DNA from: Priestia filamentosa
GTDB taxonomy: Bacteria; Bacillota; Bacilli; Bacillales; Bacillaceae_H
Length of the DNA stretch: 64,000 nt
Direction: 5' to 3'
NCBI RefSeq assembly: GCF_900177535.1
Contig: NZ_FXAJ01000007.1
Location: forward strand, 62,001 to 126,000
Shown: in pieces, positions 12,501 to 20,202 of the stretch
Numbering within the stretch: the first letter of the stretch is position 1
Layout: each line of letters begins with the position of its first letter
Position numbers and translations under genes: made by a program
Notes under the pieces: generated by a model
What the model was told of the DNA's origin: nothing
The model's input: the letters and a program-made list of their open reading frames with translations, nothing else
Database searches by the model: none

Positions 12501-12917
12501 GACGACGCCGAGGGACTCAATATTTTCTACTAACGAAGATTTACTAGTATCATCGTCTTTTTGATAGAAAGCATATATTTCATCTTCACTTACTTCAGAA
12601 ACAGCGTTTTGATTATTCAAACTTACTTGAAATGAATCCTCACTTGAAGATGTAATTGATTCATTAATTGATGTAATATTGCTTTCCTCTTCTAATTCTA
12701 ATGCCGCTAAATTTGGATTTTTGAACAAACTTACACCAATCACTGAACTAACAACAACAGTAAATATCATAAATATAATTGTAGCTATCCTAATTGTTGA
12801 CCATCGTTTTCCAGATAAATCCTGAAAGATAAAACTTGTTCCCTCTGTTTTTTTCGATTTTCTTGACAATCTATAGTCACGCAACTTCAAAAGAATTTTC
12901 TTAAACAGAATTACCAC
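9582..12917 (-). CDS. Three-domain GH18-like / NodB deacetylase / GT2 synthase fusion
   Basis: 1111 residues. The order is a transmembrane segment (about 42-65), a GH18-like domain (about 130-410), a NodB polysaccharide deacetylase (about 480-675), a second hydrophobic segment (705-735), a family 2 glycosyltransferase (750-1000) and C-terminal membrane helices. The deacetylase keeps the metal site (TFDDGPD 487-493, H540 and H544) and RPPY. The transferase keeps VVDDGSTD, FDAD (837-840), EDTD and QRVRW (966-970), the signature of processive beta-glycan synthases. In the GH18-like domain the DGxDxDxE motif reads AGINIDFT (213-220), so the catalytic Glu is Thr and the first Asp is Ala; that domain probably binds rather than cuts. 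The combination resembles PgaB plus PgaC of poly-N-acetylglucosamine systems in one chain. The start is uncertain (GTG overlapping AAGGAG). Confidence 0.88.
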   Translation of the reverse strand: MVILFKKILLKLRDYRLSRKSKKTEGTSFIFQDLSGKRWSTIRIATIIFMIFTVVVSSVIGVSLFKNPNLAALELEEESNITSINESITSSSEDSFQVSLNNQNAVSEVSEDEIYAFYQKDDDTSKSSLVENIESLGVVIPDWYNLTSNQTITKSIEDEIDALAKKNNVKVIPRLSLESASDQETLHELLHSSKSRTAFINSLYEQVKEDKYAGINIDFTGLNEDDRQLFTTFMSELYDLFYSHNLQVILTVPPDDGAYDYSSLSETVDRMILMLFDEHYEASEPGSVASANWSQQILDEFPVSSDKLIVSLANFGYDWTVDSEKQGEYLTYSEIMEKVSESDLKVQWDQDSRTPYVRYTEDYQEHIIWFLDAVTSYNQLKLAMEHGIKGVAIQNLGYEESSFWDILDDTTSIEDNVSELKTIENVTPIQFTGDGDIIKISSDSEEGLRSLKLDREGLISLETYKKYPVPYYIERFGGTESKKVALTFDDGPDPTFTPQILDILSEKNVKGTFFVLGKQAALYPEVVERIYREGHTIGSHTFSHSDITEDSSLTLKAELNSTQRLIEQITGHSTNLLRPPYTTDADYSVDELSSVFEFQEMGYTMVGSLIDSRDWESESSDEIVKRVTETNLGNGNIILLHDAGGDRSTTTEALPEIIDTLREKGYTFVTPNELIGKDRNDVMPTVEESSNLYMVFYKIADTVYIFLSKFGTLFFTLAIIIGITRLLFLVFFSFKHKKNYKNRQRKEGFNPSVSVILPAYNEENVIENTIHSILKSDYSNFDLIVVDDGSTDQTAKIVSDRFQHDERVSLITKQNGGKSSAINRGFNESNGEIIVIFDADTSIAHNAISLLVDNFSDEQIAAVAGNVKIGNVRNLLTLWQHVEYVTGCNLERRSFDELNCITVVPGAIGAWRKKAVVEVGYFEDDTLAEDTDVTLKLLRKGYQITYEPNAYAYTEAPENLKSFIKQRVRWSYGILQCLWKHRGALFNPKQKTLGFVGLPNMWLQYVLQALAPLADLIFVVGLFGDTTKILTFYVGFLVVDLLASLYSFRLEKANVKPLLLLFVQRIVYRYFLTYTVWKSIISAFKGILVGWNKLKRSGNVKLPDKEIEKGA

Positions 12918-13180
12918 TCCTTGATTCTATAAACAAAACAGTTTCAGCTTTTTAATATATCTACAAATCTCTTAAGAAGTTTTAGTACAGATATGTAGAC
13001 TACAATCTACAGTCAATTAATGACTTATTCTCTATAAACGGCGCCTATCTAACTTGTCCATGTTCCTTAAGTCATCGTTTAAAGTGAAATAGTCATCTAT
13101 ATGACAAATTGTAAAAGTTCTATGCTTCTAGTCATCTTTTTATAGTTTAATTAGCAACTTTTTTATTTTTAACTTCCGTT

Positions 13181-13501
13181 TTATGACTTCGGTACTTTTA
13201 TTCCTAACATGTTCATAACCACAAAGTCTGATCCAGTTTCTTGATATAACGTATCTATTAATTCTTTAAGTTCTAAAGGCGCTTTATCATAAAGTGCAGC
13301 TATATCTGTTGCCGCTTCAACGGAATAAGACTTGATAAAATGTTTGTAGTCATCCTCCTCAGCATTTTTATTTAAATATTTGAATAAAGTTTTTATATCC
13401 TGCCTTTCGGTTTGTTGATTTGCAGAGTAGTCATATATTATTCCTAAACGTGCAGATGAATCTCTGGCCATTACATAGCCAAATATTTTTTTCTTTATCA
13501 T
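13181..13501 (-). CDS. Small hypothetical protein with a truncated signal-peptide cassette
   Basis: 106 residues, strong ribosome site TAGGAGG. The first 11 residues (MIKKKIFGYVM) match the start of the signal peptides of the DUF3500 protein and the 29-residue-repeat protein, and the DNA similarity continues for a few codons. The hydrophobic core is then missing and a charged sequence (ARDSSARLGIIYDY) follows. The rest, including LFKYLNKNAEEDDYKHFIK and QETGSDFVVMNMLG, looks like a small helical protein I do not recognise. A TTTTCA direct repeat lies upstream. Probably a gene whose export signal was deleted; it may be decaying. Confidence 0.6.
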   Translation of the reverse strand: MIKKKIFGYVMARDSSARLGIIYDYSANQQTERQDIKTLFKYLNKNAEEDDYKHFIKSYSVEAATDIAALYDKAPLELKELIDTLYQETGSDFVVMNMLGIKVPKS

Positions 13502-13566
13502 ATGAAGACCTCCTAAGGTGAAATATTAATTATTGTAAGTTATACATGTAACTTTACTTCTTAAAA

Positions 13567-13584
13567 GTGAAAAAACGATGAAAA
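13567..13584 (-). promoter_or_regulatory. TTTTCA direct-repeat site 3
   Basis: Minus strand TTTTCATCGTTTTTTCAC, 66 bp upstream of the 13501 start. Downstream CTTTTAAGAAGTAAAG resembles the CTTTTCCTGGATAAAG of site 6 at the same spacing. The -10 is weak (TTACAT). Confidence 0.5.
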
Positions 13585-13605
13585 CAAAATAGTTTTTAGC
13601 AAAAT

Positions 13606-13639
13606 AAAAAAGCTCAGATTTTACCAATCTGAGCTTTTT
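13606..13639 (-). terminator. Terminator of the acyltransferase gene
   Basis: AAAAAGCTCAGATT pairs with AATCTGAGCTTTTT across a 5-nt loop; there are T runs on both strands. Confidence 0.9.
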
Positions 13640-13695
13640 ATACTTTTTAAAAGTAAAGACATATATTCATTTTCTTTCTTATATTAATACTTGAT

Positions 13696-14730
13696 TTACG
13701 GAACGAGTTTTTTTACTACAGGGATTTTTTTTATAATAAAAACGGTGATGGAGCTAATACATACTACGATTAATATACTGATAGGTATTGCAATAAATGC
13801 ATGTAAATTCAAGAATAACTTCATAATGACAGAATCATAGAGAACTCTTATTACTAGAATGTGAATTAAGTAGATTCCAAAACTTGATGTATTTATAAGT
13901 TGAGCAAGATAAGGAATCTTCATCTCTCTCTTTGTAAGTTGATATCTAAAGAAGATAAATAAACCAATGGATACTAAAAGCACATTAGGAGATTGATCTT
14001 CATACCAAAATTCATTCAAAACTCCTTTTGTTTGCAGAGTAGCAAGATACGTCCCAACGAATGTAGAAAACAAACCAATTACTATCCCTATATAACTCAT
14101 TCTTCTCCACTTTATTGGAATCTCATAATGTGATAAATAATATCCTAGAATAAAGTATCCTACATAATTTGCGGTATAGTTAAGCTCAATGTAGAAACTA
14201 AGTTCAAAGTATTGATTTAAAATTCTAAGCAGGACGGCTACAAGGAACCATAATGATAAACAATATAGTATATCTTTCTTAGAAGCATGCTTTACAAAAA
14301 TCTTTAATAGGGGGGTAACGATGTACATGGCCAATATCATATACATAAACCAAAGATGAACACTAATGCTATTCGATAAGATTAATTCGATAAAATCAGA
14401 TATCGAAAGTTGAAAATTCCCTTCATGAACTTCGTATACATAGTAAATAGCACTCCACCCTATAAAAGGAATGAGTACTTTATTAAAACGCCTCTGAAAA
14501 AAGAATTTATACGTTAACTCCCTCTTATCGTTTAATAATAAAGCACCACTAATCATTACAAAAACAGGAACGGCAAAACGAGACATTGAATCAAATAAAT
14601 TTCCAGTTAACCAATTGGATAAGTGCTGATCATGCAAATTAACAGCTAAAGTTTCATAAGCTAGATGAATCGTAACAACGGCTATAGTAGCAAGAATACG
14701 AAGCCAGTCTATGTATAATGATCGGTTCAT
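13696..14730 (-). CDS. Membrane acyltransferase family 3 (OafA/OatA/IcaC-like)
   Basis: 344 residues starting MNRSLYIDWLRILATIAVVT; the start at 14730 is chosen over an in-frame ATG at 14754 because TTAGGAGAG precedes it. The RxxDxxR-like SLYIDWLR segment, the conserved His in VTIHL and about ten hydrophobic helices mark the acyltransferase 3 family. Members move acetyl or succinyl groups to wall or exopolysaccharide sugars. No extracellular SGNH domain is attached, as in WecH and IcaC types. A TTTTCA repeat (14818-14835) and its place among envelope genes suggest it modifies the polymer made nearby. The actual acceptor is unknown. Confidence 0.8.
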   Translation of the reverse strand: MNRSLYIDWLRILATIAVVTIHLAYETLAVNLHDQHLSNWLTGNLFDSMSRFAVPVFVMISGALLLNDKRELTYKFFFQRRFNKVLIPFIGWSAIYYVYEVHEGNFQLSISDFIELILSNSISVHLWFMYMILAMYIVTPLLKIFVKHASKKDILYCLSLWFLVAVLLRILNQYFELSFYIELNYTANYVGYFILGYYLSHYEIPIKWRRMSYIGIVIGLFSTFVGTYLATLQTKGVLNEFWYEDQSPNVLLVSIGLFIFFRYQLTKREMKIPYLAQLINTSSFGIYLIHILVIRVLYDSVIMKLFLNLHAFIAIPISILIVVCISSITVFIIKKIPVVKKLVP

Positions 14731-14817
14731 TGTATCTCTCCTAATTATTTTCATTTTTAAATATCGTATTTTTAATGTTCTCTTTCTTTTCCTTCAATCT
14801 CATTCTAAAAGAAAATG

Positions 14818-14835
14818 GTGAAAGAATAGTGAAAA
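14818..14835 (-). promoter_or_regulatory. TTTTCA direct-repeat site 4 (acyltransferase)
   Basis: Minus strand TTTTCACTATTCTTTCAC, 88 bp before the acyltransferase start. The second box has one mismatch (CTTTCA) and the -10 at the usual distance is poor, so this is the weakest member. Confidence 0.4.
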
Positions 14836-14941
14836 TCAAAGCAGGTGTTAAATTAAAATAAATTCTGCGTAAAATATCCGTTTATACGTTTTTCATCAAA
14901 CTTTATTTTAAAATTATAATAACCCCACCAAAAGCTTAAGG

Positions 14942-16384
14942 TTAATGAATCTTACCTTCTGCTTTTTGGTGAGGTTTAACTGAAAAAGGAATTTGGACTT
15001 TAAAAGTACTCCCTTTATTTAGTTCACTCGAAACGGCAATTGTTCCTTGATGAACGTCCACAATCAATTTCGCAATCGAGAGACCTAGCCCATGTCCGGC
15101 AATTTGTTTTGAACGTGCTTTATCCTCTCTGTAAAAGCGTGCAAATATTAGATCATAACTTTCCGGGGCAATACCGATGCCTGTATCTTGAACAATTATT
15201 TGAAACATTTGAGGACTAGAGGACTCAATGGATAAAGTCAGGTAAACCTCTCCTCCGTTCGGTGTATACTTCACTGCATTATCTAGTAAAATGTATAACA
15301 ATTGAGTTAGCTTTTCTGAATCTCCCCGTATCAGCAACTGATTAGGAGCTTGTAAATGAAGCTTGATTTGCTTTCTTTTTGCCAACGTTTCAATAGAATG
15401 AACCGTATTTTCAACAACAGGACGAAAGTCAAATATCTCATCCGCCCGTTCTATTAAATCTGAATCTGAACGAGCTAATGTCAGTAAAGCACTCACTAGT
15501 TTCGTCATCCTTTTGACTTCTTCTTTCATCGTGCCTAATAATTTTTGAGCATAGTCCTTTTCATTCAGGGTTCCGACCATTTCAATGGCATTAATCGAAG
15601 AAAGGAGCACACTTAAAGGGGTTCGCAACTCATGAGAAGCATCAGCCGCAAACTCTTTTTGTCGAGAAAAGGCTCTTGTGATTGGTATCATCGCTTTCTT
15701 TGACATCAAGTAGCTAATATATACTGCCACACCAGCGAACAAAATAATGATTCCGATTAAAAGAATCGGCAGCCGTTTAAATGAATCATAAACAAAGGAG
15801 ATATTCTTTCCCATATAAAGCGTTCCAATTAATTGATCTTTATAATAAATCGGTTGACCGGTAATCATAAGTCGGACTTCTTGAACATTCGTAAAATCAG
15901 GCGGTGTATTCTTCAGGATTTTTTCATCTCTCATATCCTTTACCTGAACGACGGCTTGGTGTATTTCATTATGTTTTGGAGTCCAATTCTTCACTAAATT
16001 TGTTAATTGGTTACGTAGTGTAGGAACCATTTCATCTCCTATAAGTAAATTTCCCTGGGGATCTGTTATATAATAAAAAAACCGATCATAATCCGCAACA
16101 ATGAGGTCTTGACTTTCCCTCCTTTGAAAAGCTTCTCTTCCATTTTCCCTTAAATAATCTTCTACAAGACTTGTTTCTCGTCTAACTAATATTCCAAGTT
16201 CGTGTTTTTGACCATTTAAATTAACTGTGTAAAATACTAAATAAACAATTGTCACAATAGCAATAAGAAACAGTATAAGCAGTCCACTGTATAAAAGTGT
16301 TAAACGTGCTTGAGTGCTTTTAAAAAGATCCCTTTCCCGCCGCTTCCTTACATTGCGTATACGTGAAAGAAAGTTAATTTTCAC
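14942..16384 (-). CDS. Membrane sensor histidine kinase
   Basis: 480 residues, GTG start overlapping the 3' end of the response regulator gene by 11 bp. Transmembrane segments at about 30-53 and 205-226 enclose an extracellular sensor of about 150 residues. A HAMP-like linker precedes the H-box FAADASHELRTPLS (His 251), followed by the N-box LLDNAVKYTPNGG, DTGIGIAPES and GHGLGLSIAK, so all catalytic boxes are intact. It forms a co-translated pair with the OmpR-type regulator upstream. The signal is unknown; the surrounding genes suggest an envelope cue. Confidence 0.93.
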   Translation of the reverse strand: MKINFLSRIRNVRKRRERDLFKSTQARLTLLYSGLLILFLIAIVTIVYLVFYTVNLNGQKHELGILVRRETSLVEDYLRENGREAFQRRESQDLIVADYDRFFYYITDPQGNLLIGDEMVPTLRNQLTNLVKNWTPKHNEIHQAVVQVKDMRDEKILKNTPPDFTNVQEVRLMITGQPIYYKDQLIGTLYMGKNISFVYDSFKRLPILLIGIIILFAGVAVYISYLMSKKAMIPITRAFSRQKEFAADASHELRTPLSVLLSSINAIEMVGTLNEKDYAQKLLGTMKEEVKRMTKLVSALLTLARSDSDLIERADEIFDFRPVVENTVHSIETLAKRKQIKLHLQAPNQLLIRGDSEKLTQLLYILLDNAVKYTPNGGEVYLTLSIESSSPQMFQIIVQDTGIGIAPESYDLIFARFYREDKARSKQIAGHGLGLSIAKLIVDVHQGTIAVSSELNKGSTFKVQIPFSVKPHQKAEGKIH

Positions 16385-17051
16385 ACTTATACCCCACCCC
16401 TCTTATACTTTGGATCATATCATGTTTCCCAAATTGACCGAGTTTCTTTCTTAATAGCTTAACTGTTGCATCAATCGTTTTAATGGACACATCTGTATCA
16501 TATCCCCAAATTCGATCAAGAATCAGTTCACGAGGTAATACTTGTCCCCTATTTTGCAGTAATAAGTCTAACAATTGAAATTCACGTGGACTTAACTGAA
16601 TTTCTTGGTCATCTTGAAGAACTGTCTGACTTGTGCGATTTAGTATCATATCAAGGAGATGGATTTCTTCTTCCTTGATAGGAGCATAATTTCGACGCGA
16701 AAGAGCACGCAAACGGGCAAGTAACTCTTCAATTTCAAATGGTTTAATAAGATAGTCATCTGCCCCTGAATCAAGTCCTTCTATCCGATTTTGGACAGTA
16801 TCCTTTGCTGTTAACATTAAAATCGCTCCAGAATACCCCTTTTTTCTTAAACGGCGGCATACTTCTACTCCATCTCCATTGGGCATCATCCAGTCTAGTA
16901 TTAAAATTTCATAGTGAGCAGCAAGAGCATAATCATAGGCATCCGATCCTTCCATTACCCAATCTACTTTATATCCCTCTTTCTTTTTAAGCATAAAACT
17001 TATTAATTCACCAAGTTGCAAGTCATCTTCTGCTAAGAGGATATTCATCAT
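16374..17051 (-). CDS. OmpR/PhoB-family response regulator
   Basis: 225 residues when started at the ATG behind AAAGGAG. The receiver has the acidic pair (E8-D9-D10), phospho-acceptor D53 in LILDWMMPNGDG and the conserved Lys in IKPF. The C-terminal winged helix ends KTIDATVKLLRKKLG, SIRGVGYKCEN. Regulators of this class bind direct repeats with 11-bp periodicity, exactly the spacing of the six TTTTCA sites in this region, so it is the natural candidate for their regulator. No such site is seen in front of its own gene. Confidence 0.92.
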   Translation of the reverse strand: MMNILLAEDDLQLGELISFMLKKKEGYKVDWVMEGSDAYDYALAAHYEILILDWMMPNGDGVEVCRRLRKKGYSGAILMLTAKDTVQNRIEGLDSGADDYLIKPFEIEELLARLRALSRRNYAPIKEEEIHLLDMILNRTSQTVLQDDQEIQLSPREFQLLDLLLQNRGQVLPRELILDRIWGYDTDVSIKTIDATVKLLRKKLGQFGKHDMIQSIRGVGYKCEN

Positions 17052-17139
17052 TAACAAACTCCTTTTTATTATTTATCTAGTAGTAATTATTAAAACTCCC
17101 GTATTTTTTATAAATGGTTCTTATATATATTCAGCACTC

Positions 17140-18361
17140 GCACGGTGATTTCAAATCCCTATTTCTTGTACAACTATTTGAAACATTTAAGGACTAGAGG
17201 ATTCAATAGACAAAATCAAGTAAACTTCGCCTCCGTTTGGTATATACTTCACTGTATTACTTAATAATTTGTATAACAATTGGGTTAGTCTTTCTTGGTT
17301 TCCTCGTAAAAGCAGCTGACTTGGTCTTGAGGCTTAATTTGTTTTTTTGTTGCTGAGTTTTCAATAGAATGAACGGTTTTCTTGGCAGAAGGGCGGAAAT
17401 CGAATGTTTTATCCGGTCGTTCTATTATGCCCGTATCTGAACGTGCTAATGTCAGTAAAGTGCTTACTGATTTCGTCATTTTCTTAACTTCTTTTTTCAT
17501 CATTTCTAATAATTTTGAAGCATATTCTTTTCTACTTGAATTTTCGTTCATCTCCATTGAATTAATGGAGGATAAAAGTATACTTAGCGGAGTTTGCAGT
17601 TCATGAGACACATCAGCAACAAACTCCTTTTGCCGAGAAAAGGCTTGCGTAATCGGTATCATCGCTTTTTTTGACATTAAGTGACTAATATATACTGCCA
17701 CACCACCAAATAAAATAATGATTCCGATTAAAAAAAGCGGCAGCCGTTTAAATGAATCATAAACAAACGAGATATTCTTTCCCATATAAAGCGTTCCAAT
17801 TAATTGATCTTGATAATAAATCGATTGACCTGCAATCATAAGCCGGACTTCCTGAACATTCGTAAAATCAGGTGATGTATCATTTAGGATCTCTCTATCT
17901 CTCATATCCTTTACCTGAACGACGGCTTGGTGTATTTCATTATGTTTTGGAGTCCAATTCTTCACTAAATTTGTTAATTGGTTACGTAGTGGAGGAACCA
18001 TTTCATCTCCTACAAGTAAATTACCTTGAGGATTGGTTATATAGTAGAAAAAGTGATCATGATTCGCGGCAATGAGGCCTTGACTTTCGCCCTCTTGAAA
18101 AGTTTCTTCATCATTCTCTATTAAATAAGCTTCTACAAGATGTGCCTCCCGCTTAATGGTAGATTCTAATTCACGTTCTTGGTTATTAAAAATGTTGATG
18201 TAAAGCAATAAATAAATCCCTACGATAAATAGAATAAGAAATAGCACAAGAACCGCACTAAATAAAAAAGTCAAACTAGTTTGAGTGCTTCTAACTATAT
18301 CTTTTCTCTTTCTATTTCGTGATTTACGGATATTTAACAAAAAATTAAGCCTCAAATTCAT
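17140..18361 (-). pseudogene. Decaying duplicate of the sensor kinase
   Basis: A 358-residue open frame (17285-18361) parallels the intact kinase: two membrane segments, an almost identical sensor stretch (NWTPKHNEIHQAVVQVKDMR) and the H-box FVADVSHELQTPLS (His 253, with RTP changed to QTP). After about residue 325 the frame shifts and ends in unrelated residues (QDQVSCFYEETKKD). DNA similarity to the ATPase part of the intact gene continues out of frame to about 17140 and then stops. ATP-binding N- and G-boxes are lost, so it cannot autophosphorylate. A fragment retaining sensor and dimerisation parts could still be made. Confidence 0.85.
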
Positions 18362-18817
18362 AGCTCTCCCATCTTATATTTCCATGAATGTATTATCTTC
18401 TAATACTAACTAAATTGTTTGAAATTGGAGATTACTTCTGACTCACTCCTCTATCCTACTTGTTCCATATTATTAAAGTCTCAGTTTTATAAAGAGAATA
18501 ACAAAGAGCTCTCAGAAGAAATCGGAAAAAGTTTTAAAAAATCATTGGAGTATCAAGATGTTTATACAATAGGTAGGAACAACTTCAACATAGAATATGA
18601 ATTTTTCAGAAGTGAAAGTGATTTGAATTTCACATAGCAAGGAAAGCTTCTAAGGCATTTCAAGATTTTTACACTCTATGACTCCTTAAATGAGATTGTT
18701 TACTATAATTGATTCTCATTTCACTTTATCTACTGTGTAAGTAAGGTTGTTCATAAAGAAAAATCCAAACAAAAAAGCATATTTTCATACTATTCAAGGA
18801 AAAATGATAAATTTAAT
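18362..18817. other. Intergenic region with a possible short frame
   Basis: A frame on the plus strand from about 18419 to 18637 ends SLEYQDVYTIGRNNFNIEYE; it has no ribosome site and resembles nothing I know. I would not annotate it as a gene. Confidence 0.3.
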
Positions 18818-18858
18818 CAAAAGAGGTTAGACATATGAAAGATGCCCAACCCCTTTTG
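18818..18858 (-). terminator. Terminator of the ribbon-helix-helix gene
   Basis: CAAAAGGGGTTGGGCAT pairs imperfectly with ATGTCTAACCTCTTTTG on the minus strand, 15 bp after the stop codon. Confidence 0.65.
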
Positions 18859-18872
18859 TTACCTGACTCATT

Positions 18873-19079
18873 CTAATTAATCGTTTTCTGATTCAGAGCT
18901 TTCTTTTTCACCCCTCCTCCTTTGTAGAAAAATTGAATACATTCTTCTATTGCAGCTGTTCGGCTATACTTCATGTTACTTGCTAATTCATTTAGTTGTC
19001 TCATGGACTCCTGCTTAATTTTTAATGTCATTCTCTGGCGATTATATGATACACGGCATGAATTCATAGATTGATTCAT
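18873..19079 (-). CDS. Ribbon-helix-helix (CopG/Arc-like) small DNA-binding protein
   Basis: 68 residues; RMTLKIKQESMRQLNELAS followed by YSRTAAIEECIQFFY fits the beta-helix-helix pattern of MetJ/Arc-type repressors. A good ribosome site (GAAGGAG) precedes the ATG. It lies just downstream of the repeat-protein gene on the same strand (57 bp gap), so it may share its transcript. No toxin partner is present, so an antitoxin role is not supported. Confidence 0.65.
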   Translation of the reverse strand: MNQSMNSCRVSYNRQRMTLKIKQESMRQLNELASNMKYSRTAAIEECIQFFYKGGGVKKKALNQKTIN

Positions 19080-19136
19080 CTTTCTCCTTCTTTCCTATGA
19101 TTTCACATTAAAAGGAAAAATTTCCTCTTTCTATAT

Positions 19137-19670
19137 TTAAAGTTTGAGATGTTGTTGGACTTCTATCTTGAGAATGCTAAGTGTTTTTCCATCTACTTTA
19201 AGACCTAACTTCTTTGCTTGTTTTTGAAGGGTTTGATATTCTTCAATTTCCTTCTTTAGAGTACCAAGTGTTTTTCCATCTGGTTTAAGACCTAACTTCT
19301 TTGCTTGTTTTTGAAGGGTTTGACACTCTTCAATTTCTTTCTTTAGAGTATCAGGTGTTTTTCCATCTGGTTCAAGACCTAATTTCTTCGCTTGTTTATG
19401 GAGATTTTGACATTCTTCAATTTCTTTCTTTAAAACATCTGCTTTTTTCCCATCCACTTTAATGTTAAGTTTCTTTGCCTCGGTTTGTAGTTTTTTCAAC
19501 TCTATGTTTACTGTAGTCTTATCGTGCGATACAGAAGCTTCTACTCGAGATGATGAATGAGTTTTGTTTGAGGTTTCCTTTTCGGCTGCAAACGTAGAAG
19601 TTGCTCCTAACATGTTCAAACCTAAAGCTCCAACCATCACATATCCTAATACCTTTTTCTTGTTTATCAT
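19137..19670 (-). CDS. Secreted protein with four 29-residue LEM/HeH-like repeats
   Basis: 177 residues. The signal peptide MINKKKVLGYVMVGALG...STFAAEK has a likely cleavage near residue 29. A Ser/Lys linker (30-57) follows, then four tandem copies of a 29-residue unit of the form LQKQAKKLGLKPDGKTLGTL plus KKEIEEYQT. Copies 2-4 are nearly identical in protein and DNA; copy 1 and the last end are diverged. The AKKLGxxxDGKTxxxLKKEI pattern resembles small helix-extension-helix (LEM/SAP-like) units found in many Bacillus proteins. Strong ribosome site GAGGAGG. The promoter carries the best-conserved TTTTCA repeat. Repeat number is likely to vary among strains. Function unknown. Confidence 0.8.
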   Translation of the reverse strand: MINKKKVLGYVMVGALGLNMLGATSTFAAEKETSNKTHSSSRVEASVSHDKTTVNIELKKLQTEAKKLNIKVDGKKADVLKKEIEECQNLHKQAKKLGLEPDGKTPDTLKKEIEECQTLQKQAKKLGLKPDGKTLGTLKKEIEEYQTLQKQAKKLGLKVDGKTLSILKIEVQQHLKL

Positions 19671-19825
19671 TGTATTTTCCTCCTCAATATTTTAACTCAG
19701 GGGGCCTTCTCTAGTGTCTTCTCTTCCTTAAAAGATGAATCTTGTCTAATCCAGTGCCATTCAATTCACAAAAGGTTTGAAAACTAAGAAGAAGATAGCT
19801 TAAAAATTGCACCTCCCCTTTCACA

Positions 19826-19865
19826 ATTTATACTCTATCAAGGAAAAGTGAAAATTAAATGAAAA
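19826..19865 (-). promoter_or_regulatory. TTTTCA direct-repeat promoter, site 5 (repeat-protein gene)
   Basis: Minus strand TTTTCATTTAATTTTCAC (19848-19865), 16 bp spacer containing TTGATAGAG, then TATAAA. Same architecture as sites 1 and 6. The implied leader before the start codon is about 150 nt. Confidence 0.72.
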
Positions 19866-20202
19866 CGAATAAGGTTATGCTTAAATTATCTTGATAAAGA
19901 ATCAACTCCATATAATTCATTCCAATACACAAGGATAGAATGCACTGATAACTTCGCAATCTTACCTTTTATTAACTAAATTAATGACGGATATTTGAAA
20001 CTAGAAGAATTTAAAATTCTTTAGACTAAGTAAACAATTTGATTTATGAAGATGTCGCTGAACTTCTTTTTTCTATCAATTAAAATTCATTAACGGTTAT
20101 ATTATGTGACATGTTATAAATGATGATGTTGATTAAAGCACGCTGTCTTTATCCCTCCAGTATTCTCAATAAATGTAATAGTTATAGAAAAAATAAACGC
20201 GG
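19866..20202. other. AT-rich intergenic region
   Basis: Between the repeat-protein promoter and the end of the L,D-transpeptidase gene I find no gene and no clear terminator. Confidence 0.4.

Noticed and set aside
13021-13150. AGTCATC motifs repeated before the trifunctional fusion gene as a further regulatory site
   Set aside because: Spacing is irregular and the motif does not match the TTTTCA element; three short hits in AT-rich DNA can be chance.
18873-19670. Toxin-antitoxin pair (RHH protein plus neighbour)
   Set aside because: The neighbour is a 177-residue secreted repeat protein with a signal peptide, not a toxin; the pair merely shares a strand.
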